A stretch of DNA of 64,000 bases, taken from Thermobacillus sp. ZCTH02-B1 (GTDB lineage Bacteria; Bacillota; Bacilli; Paenibacillales; Paenibacillaceae). This document shows, in pieces, positions 56,452 through 64,000 of the stretch (its first letter is position 1; the number at the start of each line of letters is the position of its first letter). The translations under genes were made by a program, and so were the position numbers. The stretch lies in contig NZ_LZRU01000023.1 of NCBI RefSeq assembly GCF_002159085.1, positions 1-64,000 of the forward strand, read 5' to 3'. Below the pieces are notes generated by a model. The model was not told the DNA's origin, did no database searches, and saw only the letters and a list, made by a program, of their open reading frames with translations.

Positions 56452-56484
56452 CAACCTTTTCCAATTGGAAAAGGTTGATTTTTT
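56452..56484 (+). terminator. Intrinsic terminator in the metK leader
   Basis: An 11-base perfect stem (CAACCTTTTCC / GGAAAAGGTTG) with an AATT loop is followed by ATTTTTT. It lies only about 16 bases after the expected start of transcription, so it either attenuates metK or ends a tiny RNA; it could also end the SASP message. A GTTG-TTTAA-CAAC hairpin just upstream shares its CAAC. Confidence 0.8.
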
Positions 56485-56514
56485 GCTGAAAATCATGACT
56501 TAGAGGAGACACGG

Positions 56515-56604
56515 ATGCGCCTGCCTGCAAGAGGACGGCGCAAGCCGGTTGATCCGCCCCGGGTGGGCTCACAATCCGAATTGCAGGAGGTCGATCCGCG
56601 TTGA
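56515..56604 (+). CDS. 29-codon upstream ORF coupled to metK
   Basis: This short frame starts with ATG six bases after a strong GAGGAG (56503-56508) and encodes 29 residues, mostly basic at first ([10 protein letters not shown]) and with [10 protein letters not shown] at the end. Its TGA overlaps the metK TTG start (TTGA). That arrangement permits translational coupling, as in leader peptides. No methionine-rich run is present. I do not recognise the peptide, and it could be a chance frame, although the ribosome binding site is good. Confidence 0.5.
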   Translation: MRLPARGRRKPVDPPRVGSQSELQEVDPR

Positions 56605-57812
56605 CGAAAAATGGGCGTCATCTGTTCACATCGGAATCCGTAACGGAAGGACATCCGGACAAAATCTGCGACCAGATCTCGGACGCCGTGCTGGACGCGT
56701 TCCTTGAAGTGGATCCTTACGCGAGGGTGGCGTGCGAGACGGCCGTCACCACCGGTCTCGTGCTCGTCATCGGCGAGATCAGCACGAGGGCGGACTATGT
56801 CGACATCCCGGCGATCGTCCGCCGCACGATTCGCGAGATCGGGTATACGCGTGCGAAGTACGGCTTCGATGCCGAAACCTGCGCCGTCCTGACATCGGTG
56901 AACGAGCAATCCGCCGACATCGCGCAGGGCGTCAACGCGGCGCTCGAAATCCGTGAAGGGAAAGAGCAGATCGATCTCGGTCAGGAGAGCGAAGAAATCG
57001 GGGCGGGCGACCAGGGGCTGATGTTCGGCTTCGCAACGAACGAGACGCCGGAATTCATGCCGCTTCCGATCGCGCTGGCGCACCGGATTTCGCGCCGGCT
57101 GGCGGAGGTGCGCAAGGACGGCACGCTTCCTTATCTGAGGCCGGACGGCAAGACGCAGGTGACGATCGAATACGAAGGCGACCGGCCGGTGCGCGTCGAC
57201 ACGATCGTCGTGTCGGCCCAGCACTCGGAAGACGTGACGCAGGAGCAAATCCGCCGGGATATCCTGGAGCGGGTCGTGCGGCCGGTGGTGCCGGAAGAGT
57301 GGCTTGACGGCCGGACGAAATACTTCATCAATCCGACGGGCCGATTCGTCATCGGCGGTCCGCAGGGCGACGCCGGCCTGACCGGACGGAAGATCATCGT
57401 CGATACCTACGGCGGGTATGCGCGCCACGGCGGCGGCGCGTTCTCCGGCAAGGACCCGACGAAGGTCGACCGCTCGGCAGCCTACGCGGCGCGCTATGTT
57501 GCGAAGAACATCGTCGCGGCCGGCCTTGCGGACAAATGCGAGATTCAGCTCGCTTATGCGATCGGCGTCGCGAATCCGGTATCGATCCGTGTCGACACAT
57601 ACGGCACGGGCAAGGTCAGCGACGAGAAACTGGTGGAGATCATCCGCGCCAACTTCGATCTCCGTCCGGCGGGCATCATCCGGATGCTCGACCTTCGCCG
57701 TCCGATCTACCGGCAGACGGCGGCCTACGGCCATTTCGGACGCACCGACATCGATCTGCCGTGGGAGCGCGTGGACCGCGCGGAGCAACTGCGTGCCGAT
57801 GCCTTGAGATGA
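56601..57812 (+). CDS. metK: S-adenosylmethionine synthetase
   Basis: This 403-residue enzyme makes SAM from methionine and ATP in the cytoplasm. The N-terminal [21 protein letters not shown] block with the ATP-binding histidine is complete, as are [12 protein letters not shown] and the catalytic-loop block [25 protein letters not shown] at 56601 is 11 bases after AGGAGG at 56584-56589. No SAM-I riboswitch sequence is visible before it, unlike Bacillus metK. Its place within an S-layer gene cluster is unusual. Confidence 0.96.
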   Translation: MTKNGRHLFTSESVTEGHPDKICDQISDAVLDAFLEVDPYARVACETAVTTGLVLVIGEISTRADYVDIPAIVRRTIREIGYTRAKYGFDAETCAVLTSVNEQSADIAQGVNAALEIREGKEQIDLGQESEEIGAGDQGLMFGFATNETPEFMPLPIALAHRISRRLAEVRKDGTLPYLRPDGKTQVTIEYEGDRPVRVDTIVVSAQHSEDVTQEQIRRDILERVVRPVVPEEWLDGRTKYFINPTGRFVIGGPQGDAGLTGRKIIVDTYGGYARHGGGAFSGKDPTKVDRSAAYAARYVAKNIVAAGLADKCEIQLAYAIGVANPVSIRVDTYGTGKVSDEKLVEIIRANFDLRPAGIIRMLDLRRPIYRQTAAYGHFGRTDIDLPWERVDRAEQLRADALR

Positions 57813-57835
57813 CGTTGCGTGAATGCCAAGTCATA

Positions 57836-57873
57836 AAGCGCGTTCCGCTGTCGAAGCGGAGCGCGCTTTTTTT
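57836..57873 (+). terminator. Intrinsic terminator of metK
   Basis: GCGCGTTCCGCT and AGCGGAGCGCGC form a 12-base stem with one G-U pair and a five-base loop, followed by seven T residues. Confidence 0.92.
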
Positions 57874-57951
57874 GTCACCCGTGCGTATAAAGATATGCGA
57901 CGGATTGTCCGAAAAAGTAAGTACGAGTGTTAACGCGGGGAGTGATCATCG

Positions 57952-60900
57952 TTGAGGCGCATGCGGACCATCACCGTCCTGATCGCCATCATCCATTTGA
58001 TCGGATATATGCTGCTTCCGCCCGGAACTGACGGATGGTTGGCCGGACCGGAAACGGCGGGAGCGGCCGCGGGAGGCCCCAAGCTGCTCGGGACGTCGCC
58101 CGCGAACCAGGCGACGGGCGTGAGCGTCGACACCAATCTGATATTGATTTTCGATGAAGAGGTAACCCGCGGAACCGGCTCGGCGGCCGTAACGATCCGC
58201 CGGGTGGACAACAACAGCGTCGTGGAGACGTTCGAGACGGCCACCAGCAGCCGGGTGTCCATCTCGTCCAACGTCGTGACCATCGATCCCACCCAAAACC
58301 TGGACCCGAATACCGGTTATTATGTGATCATTGATGCGGGCGCGTTCCGCAATACGAGAGGCGAAAATTATGCCGGTCTGAACAGCGCGACGGCCTGGCG
58401 GTTTGTGACGGGCGCCAAGGATCAGACGCCGCCCGCGCTGCTGCAGAAACCGGCTTCCGTGCAAGTGGGTCAGCCGATCGTCCTGACGTTCAGCGAGCCG
58501 GTCTACGCGGCCAGCGGCGTCATCACGATCACGAACATCCTCGATGCCGCGGACAGCCGCACCATTGCCGTGACTTCCGGGGAAGTCTCGGGGAGCGGCA
58601 CGGCGACGATCTCGATTTTGCCTTCGATTCCGCTCAAAGCGGGCCAGACTTACAAGATCACCGTGCCGAATACGGCGTTTGAAGATGCCGCCGGCAACCG
58701 CCTGTCCGGGACGAACGAGTGGAATGTGACGGTTTCGGGCTCCGCGGTGACGATCACGGGCCTGTCCCCGGCAGACGACGCGACCGGCGTATCCGCCGAC
58801 ACCAATCAATTGGTCATGACGTTCAACACGGCGGTGCAGAAAGACACGTCAGGCAACAAGAAGATTACGGTCAAAAATCTGATCAGCAATGCCGACGTCT
58901 ACAAGATTGATGTAAGCTCGAGCGCCGTGTCGGTCAACCAGAAGACGGTCACGATCCAGCTCCCCGGCAAATTGTCCGCCAATACGTCGTATTACGTATT
59001 GGTCGATCCGGGCGCGTTCTTCGACAAGGCGAATCCGAAGGTGCTGTTCCCGGGCATCCAGGACGCGACGACGTGGAACTTCACGACGATGCCGGGCAAC
59101 GACGTGACGAAACCGACGATCGTGGAACTTGTGCCCGCGGACGATTCCGTCAATGCCGGGCTGTCCCAGTCGCTCAAAATCAAGTTCAGCGAACCGGTCT
59201 ATCCGGGTTCCGGCGAGATTGTGATCCGTTACAGCCAGACGGACCTGATCTTCGAGACGATTCCCGTCACCTCGAGCAACGTCACCGGTTTCGGCACGGA
59301 CACGATCAGCATCACGGTAACGAACCGGTTCGTGATGAACCAGTCGTACTATGTCCAAATCGGCAAACAGGCGTTCCGGGACGCGGCGGGCAACTATTTT
59401 GACGGCATCTCGGACAAGACGACGTGGAACTTCTCGGTCTCCTCGGATACCACGCCGCCGACGATCGCGGCGATGAAGCCGGCGGCCGGCACCAACAGCG
59501 TCGATCCGAACGAAACGTTCGAGCTCACGTTCAGCGAAGCCATCCGCATCAACACGCAAGTCCTTGCTTCGAAGCCGGTTGTATTCAGAGGAAGCAAGTC
59601 CGGTACGGGAACGGTCCAGGCGAATATCAGCGTGGACCCCGCGGATGGCCGGAAGCTGATCCTCAAGCCGGCGAGCGCCCTGCAGACCGGCGCGAGTTAT
59701 TATGTCGAAATTCCGGCCGGCGTGATCGAAGACCTGGTCGGCAATCCGTTCGGCGGCATTCTGAACGAACACATCTGGCCGTTCAGCACGAAAGGAACGG
59801 ACCGGACGCCGCCCGTCATCCAGAGCGCGGCCATGTCGGGTACCAACCGCATCGTGCTGACGTACAACGAACTGCTGGATGAAAGTTCCGTTCCGCCTAC
59901 GGGAAGCTTCTACGTGACGGCGAACGACATCCGCGTCAATGTGACGGAGGTAACGGTCACCGGATACTCGGTGGTCCTGACGCTGCAGTCGGGGATCGTA
60001 TACGGGCAGACCGTGAAGCTGTACTATACGAAGAGCAGTCCGGCGATTCGGGACCTGTCGGGCAACGAGGCGGCGAATCTGACGAACTATACCGTCAAGA
60101 ACGAGGCGGGTTCCACGCAGACGGCGCCGATCAGCGGCTCGGTCAGCGGCAATATCCTGACGCTGAACTTCAACAGCTCCCTGCAGCCGGTCCATGAAGA
60201 AGCATACCGGCAATTCAGCGTCTATGCCGGGGGCGCGTATATTGCACCGTCGAGAATTGCCTCGAGCGGCAGCACGATTACGCTGACCCTGTCGTCTTCG
60301 GTCACGACGGAAGGGCCCGTCTCGGTGTATTATTCGTCCGGCGCCTATCCGCTCCGGGATGTGGCCGGCAACACGGTGGCGTCGTTCAGCAATTTCCCGG
60401 TTCGCAACACGCTGGACAAAACGCCGCCGGTCCTGCAATCCATCTACGGGTCCGGCAATACGATCATGTTGATGTACAATGAAACGCTGGATTCCGGATC
60501 GGTTCCGAAGACCAATCAATTCATCGTGATGGAGTCGGGCGTGTCGCGCGCGATCTCGTCCGTATCGGTTTCCGGAACGGTGGTCACGCTGACGCTGTCG
60601 TCGACGCCGACGAACTATAAAAATGTGACCGTCAGCTACCTCGGCAGCAGTCCGGCGCTGAGGGATTTGAACGGCAACAACGCGCCGCGGTTCAGCAATC
60701 AGCCGGTCACGAACGGCCTGGTCATCGTGAATCTGCAATCCGCCACGGTGTCCGGCAACGTCGTGCAGCTCTATTTTGACAGCACGCTCAAGACGACGAA
60801 TCTGCCCGCGGCTTCCCAATTTACCGTGAAGGAAAACGGCGTGGTCCGCACGGTTGCGTCCGTGTCGGTCAGCGGCTCGGTCGTGAGTCTGACGCTGGCC

Positions 60901-62328
60901 TCGCCGATCAGCAGCGGTTCGACGGTGACGGTCAGCTACACGCCGTCCTCGACGGGCATGCTGCAATCCACGACGGGCCTTACCGTCCCCGCGTTCAGCG
61001 ACTATGTGGTGACGCATGGAAGCGGCAATACGGGCGGTCCCGGCGGAACCGACCTCGGCGGCAATTTCGAGACGGCGACCGGCGGAGGCGTCAATATCAA
61101 GGAACAGGGGGCGACGGTTTCGACCCGGACGTCGTCCGGGGGCAGAACGGCGAACCGCTATTTCCTGTCCGCCAACACGGTGAGCGAGGCCTACAGCCTC
61201 AGCCGGTCGAGATTCAATGTGTACCGCGTGACGTTTACGGTACCTTCCTCGCAGGCCGCCGCCATGGTGGAACTGCCGGCTGATGCGATGTTGAACATCA
61301 AAAAACAGTCGAATCAGGCCACCTTCTCCGTGATGTATGGGGATGTCGCCTACGAGCTTCCGCTGGGCGCGCTCGACGAGAAGGAAATTGCCGATCTGAT
61401 CCGGCAGTACGGCCAGGGCAATCTGCTGTTTGAAATCGACAAAGGTTCCGTCAATCAGGCGGGCAGATTGCGGACGGCCATCATGCAGCAACAGCTGGAG
61501 ATGATCTCGGACACGTATGTGTTCAACCTGTCGTTCGTAAGCGGAAGCTACTCCAAGCCGTTAACGCAATTCAAGGAATATCAGACCATGAAACTGCTGC
61601 TGTCCCGCAAGTTGAGCGAGCGGGAGCACGTGGTCGTGCGTCTGGATTCCGAGACGGGCAAGCTTGCCCACGTGCCGACGATCATCTCGAATCAGGGCAA
61701 CATGGCTGTCGTGACGTTCAAAAACCATGCGAACACCGCCTACGCGCTGGTCCGGAATACGGTGTCGTTCACGGACACGACCAATCACTGGGCCCACAGC
61801 GCCATTCAGTTCATGGCCAACCGGATGATCGCCGCGGGCCGCACCGGCACGAAGTTTATGCCGAAACAGCCGATCACGCGGGCGGAGTTCGCGGTGTTCA
61901 TCGTGCGCGGGCTGGGGCTTGAAGGCAGCAGGTACGATGCGCGCAACTTCCGGGATATCTCGCCGAACTCGGAACTGGCGTCGTATATCGGAGCCGCCTA
62001 CAAGGCGGGGATCATCTCCGGCGTGTCGAGCACCCGCTTCGATCCGGACAGCCCGATCACGCGCGAGCAGATGGCGTCGATGATGGTCCGCGCGGCGCGC
62101 GCGATGGGGGTTGAAATTCTGACGACCCGTTCCCAATCCGAATATCTGAAACCTTACAAGGATGCGGGAACCCTGTCATCCTGGGCGAGGAGCGACATGG
62201 TCAAGGCGATCGAAGCGCAGATCATCAAAGGCATGACCAAGGACTCGCTCGGTCCGAAGCGGAACGCGACGCGGGCCGAAGCGATCGTCATGATCGAGCG
62301 GCTGCTCCGGTATCTGAACTTGATGTGA
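57952..62328 (+). CDS. Large SLH-anchored protein with Big_5-like and SWM repeats
   Basis: This 1458-residue exported protein begins with an uncleaved-looking or signal hydrophobic segment (about residues 5-22). About five Ig-like modules follow to residue 615, each with a phrase such as FSEPVY and a W-F end strand (Big_5-like). Four repeats at about 620-1020 have the pattern ValLxLx... and AxRDLxGN, resembling SWM domains of surface-motility proteins. A segment of about 250 residues with no recognised domain leads to three SLH domains at 1270-1458 (TRAE, TREQ, TRAE). TTG at 57952 follows GGGGAGTGAT; ATG at 57961 is alternative. It should lie on the cell surface, and an adhesive or structural role is likely. 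Confidence 0.87.
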   Translation: MRRMRTITVLIAIIHLIGYMLLPPGTDGWLAGPETAGAAAGGPKLLGTSPANQATGVSVDTNLILIFDEEVTRGTGSAAVTIRRVDNNSVVETFETATSSRVSISSNVVTIDPTQNLDPNTGYYVIIDAGAFRNTRGENYAGLNSATAWRFVTGAKDQTPPALLQKPASVQVGQPIVLTFSEPVYAASGVITITNILDAADSRTIAVTSGEVSGSGTATISILPSIPLKAGQTYKITVPNTAFEDAAGNRLSGTNEWNVTVSGSAVTITGLSPADDATGVSADTNQLVMTFNTAVQKDTSGNKKITVKNLISNADVYKIDVSSSAVSVNQKTVTIQLPGKLSANTSYYVLVDPGAFFDKANPKVLFPGIQDATTWNFTTMPGNDVTKPTIVELVPADDSVNAGLSQSLKIKFSEPVYPGSGEIVIRYSQTDLIFETIPVTSSNVTGFGTDTISITVTNRFVMNQSYYVQIGKQAFRDAAGNYFDGISDKTTWNFSVSSDTTPPTIAAMKPAAGTNSVDPNETFELTFSEAIRINTQVLASKPVVFRGSKSGTGTVQANISVDPADGRKLILKPASALQTGASYYVEIPAGVIEDLVGNPFGGILNEHIWPFSTKGTDRTPPVIQSAAMSGTNRIVLTYNELLDESSVPPTGSFYVTANDIRVNVTEVTVTGYSVVLTLQSGIVYGQTVKLYYTKSSPAIRDLSGNEAANLTNYTVKNEAGSTQTAPISGSVSGNILTLNFNSSLQPVHEEAYRQFSVYAGGAYIAPSRIASSGSTITLTLSSSVTTEGPVSVYYSSGAYPLRDVAGNTVASFSNFPVRNTLDKTPPVLQSIYGSGNTIMLMYNETLDSGSVPKTNQFIVMESGVSRAISSVSVSGTVVTLTLSSTPTNYKNVTVSYLGSSPALRDLNGNNAPRFSNQPVTNGLVIVNLQSATVSGNVVQLYFDSTLKTTNLPAASQFTVKENGVVRTVASVSVSGSVVSLTLASPISSGSTVTVSYTPSSTGMLQSTTGLTVPAFSDYVVTHGSGNTGGPGGTDLGGNFETATGGGVNIKEQGATVSTRTSSGGRTANRYFLSANTVSEAYSLSRSRFNVYRVTFTVPSSQAAAMVELPADAMLNIKKQSNQATFSVMYGDVAYELPLGALDEKEIADLIRQYGQGNLLFEIDKGSVNQAGRLRTAIMQQQLEMISDTYVFNLSFVSGSYSKPLTQFKEYQTMKLLLSRKLSEREHVVVRLDSETGKLAHVPTIISNQGNMAVVTFKNHANTAYALVRNTVSFTDTTNHWAHSAIQFMANRMIAAGRTGTKFMPKQPITRAEFAVFIVRGLGLEGSRYDARNFRDISPNSELASYIGAAYKAGIISGVSSTRFDPDSPITREQMASMMVRAARAMGVEILTTRSQSEYLKPYKDAGTLSSWARSDMVKAIEAQIIKGMTKDSLGPKRNATRAEAIVMIERLLRYLNLM

Positions 62329-62346
62329 GACCATTCAGCCGCGCAG

Positions 62347-62390
62347 ACCGCCCCGTTTCGGGGCGGTTTCCCGTTTCGGGGCGGTTTTTT
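62347..62390 (+). terminator. Terminator with tandemly duplicated 3' half
   Basis: ACCGCCCCG-TTT-CGGGGCGGT is a hairpin; the 18-base unit CCCGTTTCGGGGCGGTTT then occurs twice in tandem (62352-62369 and 62370-62387), the second ending in six T residues. Two alternative hairpins can use the same left arm. Confidence 0.88.
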
Positions 62391-62499
62391 GTATGCGCGG
62401 GAGGAAATTTTCGGAATTTGTCCATTGGGACCGGAACTTTTCGTTCCGAACGGGAGTCTATTTCTTTGCAGAACTTGCGGATGGGAGAGAAGAGGAACG

Positions 62500-64000
62500 A
62501 TGCGAACGGACGGATTCGGGAAGCATCCGGGCGCCGGGCTGCCGCGTCTGCGGCGGCTGGCGCGTTATGTGCGGACAGGCGTCATCGGGATCTCGCTGCT
62601 GTTGACGACCGCCGGCGGCGCGGCATGGCCGGCTGCGGCGGCATCGTCCGCGGGGAATGGCAAGGCGTCCGGGCCTGCTCTGCATTTGATCGGGGAGACG
62701 CCCGTGACCGCGGGCGCGATGCGGCGCACGTACGAATTCCTGCCGGAGCAGAACGGCACGAACGGGATGGCGCGCGTGCACGTCATCGCAATCGATCTGA
62801 CCCAACCGTATGTGTCGCTGAACGCGATGACGGGGGGCGGCACGGTGCCCGGCAGGGCGACCGTCGGGAACATGGTGAAGGAGACCGGCGCCGTTGCGGG
62901 GGTTAACGCGGACTATTTTGATATGTCGGGCGTCCAGCCGGTGCCGTTCGGCTTCCATATCGCGGGAGGCGAGCTGGTCAAATCGGCGCGCGGGATTGAA
63001 GGCATGTACATGTTCGGCATCACGAAGGACAGGGTGCCGGTCATCGACCGCTTCCGGTTCACGGGCAGCGTCGTCGCGTCGAACGGGGCGACATTTGCGC
63101 TCAAGGGCGTGAACGAGGCGGCGTTCTGGTCGAACGAGGGCGCGAGCCATGCGAACGCGCTGTACCTGTATACGAGCAGCTGGGGGGAAGCGGAACGTCC
63201 GCTCGACGCCAGCACGTCACCGACGGAAGCGCTCGTGCAGGACGGCATCGTCGTGTCGGTATCCGACAAGGTTCCGCTGCCGGTCCGGCCGCCGGAGAAC
63301 GGCTACATTCTGCGCGGCCACGGCACGGCGGCGAAGTTCATCCTGGAGAATCTGATGCCGGGAACGCCGGTCACGGTATCGTACTCGCTCGTATCGGAGA
63401 CATCGGGCAAGTCGTACAAGGCCGACGACTGGAGCATGATGATCGGCGGCCATACCATTCTGGTGGACGGCGGTGCGCCGGCCCAATATTCGCGGAGCGT
63501 CTCGAGCCTGAGTCCGAACGCCGACCGCGCGCGCACGGCGATCGGTTATTCGCGGGACGGAAAAACCGTCTATCTGGTGACGGTCGAGAAGAGCGGTTCC
63601 AGCGCCGGCGCCACGCTGCCGGAACTCCAGCAGATTCTCGTGATGCTCGGCGCATGGCGGGCCATCAATCTCGACGGCGGGGGATCGACGACGATGGTTG
63701 CCCGGCCGCTCGGGGAGTTCGCGGCGCAGCTCACGCATGCGACGGAAGACGGCGGCTCCGGTACGTACCAGCGCCCGGTCGTGAACGGCATCGGCGTCTA
63801 TACGAGCGCGCCGCAGGGGAAGCTGAAGGGCATCCTCATCTCCGGCCGGCAGGTGCTGTTCGTCGGCGAAGAGGCGGCCTACACGCTGAAGGCCTACGAT
63901 GAATATTACAATCCGCTGGATCCTTCGGGCATTGCCGTCACCTGGCGTCTGGACGATCCGAAGCTCGGGAGCCTGACGGACAACATCCTCAAGCCGGCGC
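62500..64000 (+). CDS. Phosphodiester glycosidase (NAGPA domain) family protein, 3' truncated by window
   Basis: Five hundred residues are visible before the window ends. A signal peptide occupies about residues 20-48. The phosphodiester glycosidase (NAGPA-type) domain runs from about 75 to 430, with VAGVNADYFDMSGVQP, RTAIGYSRDGKTVYLV and the signature AINLDGGGSTTMVA. Such enzymes remove a sugar linked through phosphodiester; in bacteria they act on surface polymers, though the substrate here is unknown. After it an Ig-like segment begins (KAYDEYYNPLDPSG). A C-terminal SLH set is common in such Paenibacillus proteins but is outside the window. ATG at 62500 follows AGAGGA. Confidence 0.88.
   Translation, partial: MRTDGFGKHPGAGLPRLRRLARYVRTGVIGISLLLTTAGGAAWPAAAASSAGNGKASGPALHLIGETPVTAGAMRRTYEFLPEQNGTNGMARVHVIAIDLTQPYVSLNAMTGGGTVPGRATVGNMVKETGAVAGVNADYFDMSGVQPVPFGFHIAGGELVKSARGIEGMYMFGITKDRVPVIDRFRFTGSVVASNGATFALKGVNEAAFWSNEGASHANALYLYTSSWGEAERPLDASTSPTEALVQDGIVVSVSDKVPLPVRPPENGYILRGHGTAAKFILENLMPGTPVTVSYSLVSETSGKSYKADDWSMMIGGHTILVDGGAPAQYSRSVSSLSPNADRARTAIGYSRDGKTVYLVTVEKSGSSAGATLPELQQILVMLGAWRAINLDGGGSTTMVARPLGEFAAQLTHATEDGGSGTYQRPVVNGIGVYTSAPQGKLKGILISGRQVLFVGEEAAYTLKAYDEYYNPLDPSGIAVTWRLDDPKLGSLTDNILKPA

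Noticed and set aside
56430..56600. SAM-I (S-box) riboswitch before metK
   Set aside because: None of the conserved S-box core is visible and the distance between promoter and terminator is too short for the aptamer.

Overview
The window is a G+C-rich stretch of a spore-forming, S-layer-bearing Firmicute, most likely Paenibacillaceae (Paenibacillus, Thermobacillus or Cohnella type). The evidence is the Bacillus-like order upp - mnaA/wecB - atp operon and ywzB - murA - spoIID - spoIIQ - spoIIID - mbl - flhO - flhP - fabZ, an 11-gene nuo operon without nuoEFG, and a csaB/SLH S-layer locus. Almost everything is on the plus strand; the only convincing minus-strand gene is at 34224-36395.

Layout. 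(1) 125-1973: upp and a UDP-GlcNAc 2-epimerase. (2) 2173-9537: the complete F1Fo ATP synthase operon, with a sigma-A promoter, two atpZ/atpI-type accessory genes and a terminator. (3) 9576-11303: an ABC exporter. (4) 11340-21796: nuoABCDHIJKLMN, in which NuoC carries a long low-complexity N-terminal extension. (5) 22119-25389: an SLH-anchored subtilase and a DUF1146 membrane protein. (6) 25510-34132: murA, spoIID, spoIIQ, spoIIID, mbl, two flagellar rod/hook-type genes and an EpuA-like protein, with recognisable sigma-F and sigma-E promoters before spoIIQ and spoIIID. (7) 34224-36395 (-): a secreted protein of eight Ig-like (Big_2) repeats. (8) 36628-37755: a CDP-alcohol phosphatidyltransferase and fabZ. 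(9) 37927-44962: pgcA, a DUF5693 membrane protein, csaB, a TagA/WecG glycosyltransferase and a TagO/WecA transferase. (10) 45069-56020: two S-layer-type SLH proteins and two further exported proteins of unknown function. (11) 56100-57812: an alpha/beta-type SASP and metK, metK having an unusual leader. (12) 57952-64000: a 1458-residue SLH adhesin-like protein and a phosphodiester glycosidase cut by the window end.

How the parts fit. WecB makes UDP-ManNAc; TagO/WecA starts a lipid-linked polymer; the TagA-type enzyme adds ManNAc; CsaB pyruvylates ManNAc of the secondary cell wall polymer; SLH domains of the surface proteins bind that pyruvylated polymer. PgcA and the DUF5693 protein probably serve the same assembly line. 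The window therefore holds both a wall-polymer factory and several of its protein clients, beside the energy-generating and sporulation core.

The most unusual signals are regulatory: the several-hundred-base leader of the major S-layer gene (three promoter candidates, a terminator-like hairpin, two in-frame start sites), and the metK leader (promoter, immediate intrinsic terminator, then a 29-codon upstream ORF whose stop overlaps the metK start, with no visible SAM riboswitch). All calls come from reading the sequence; no database search was run.
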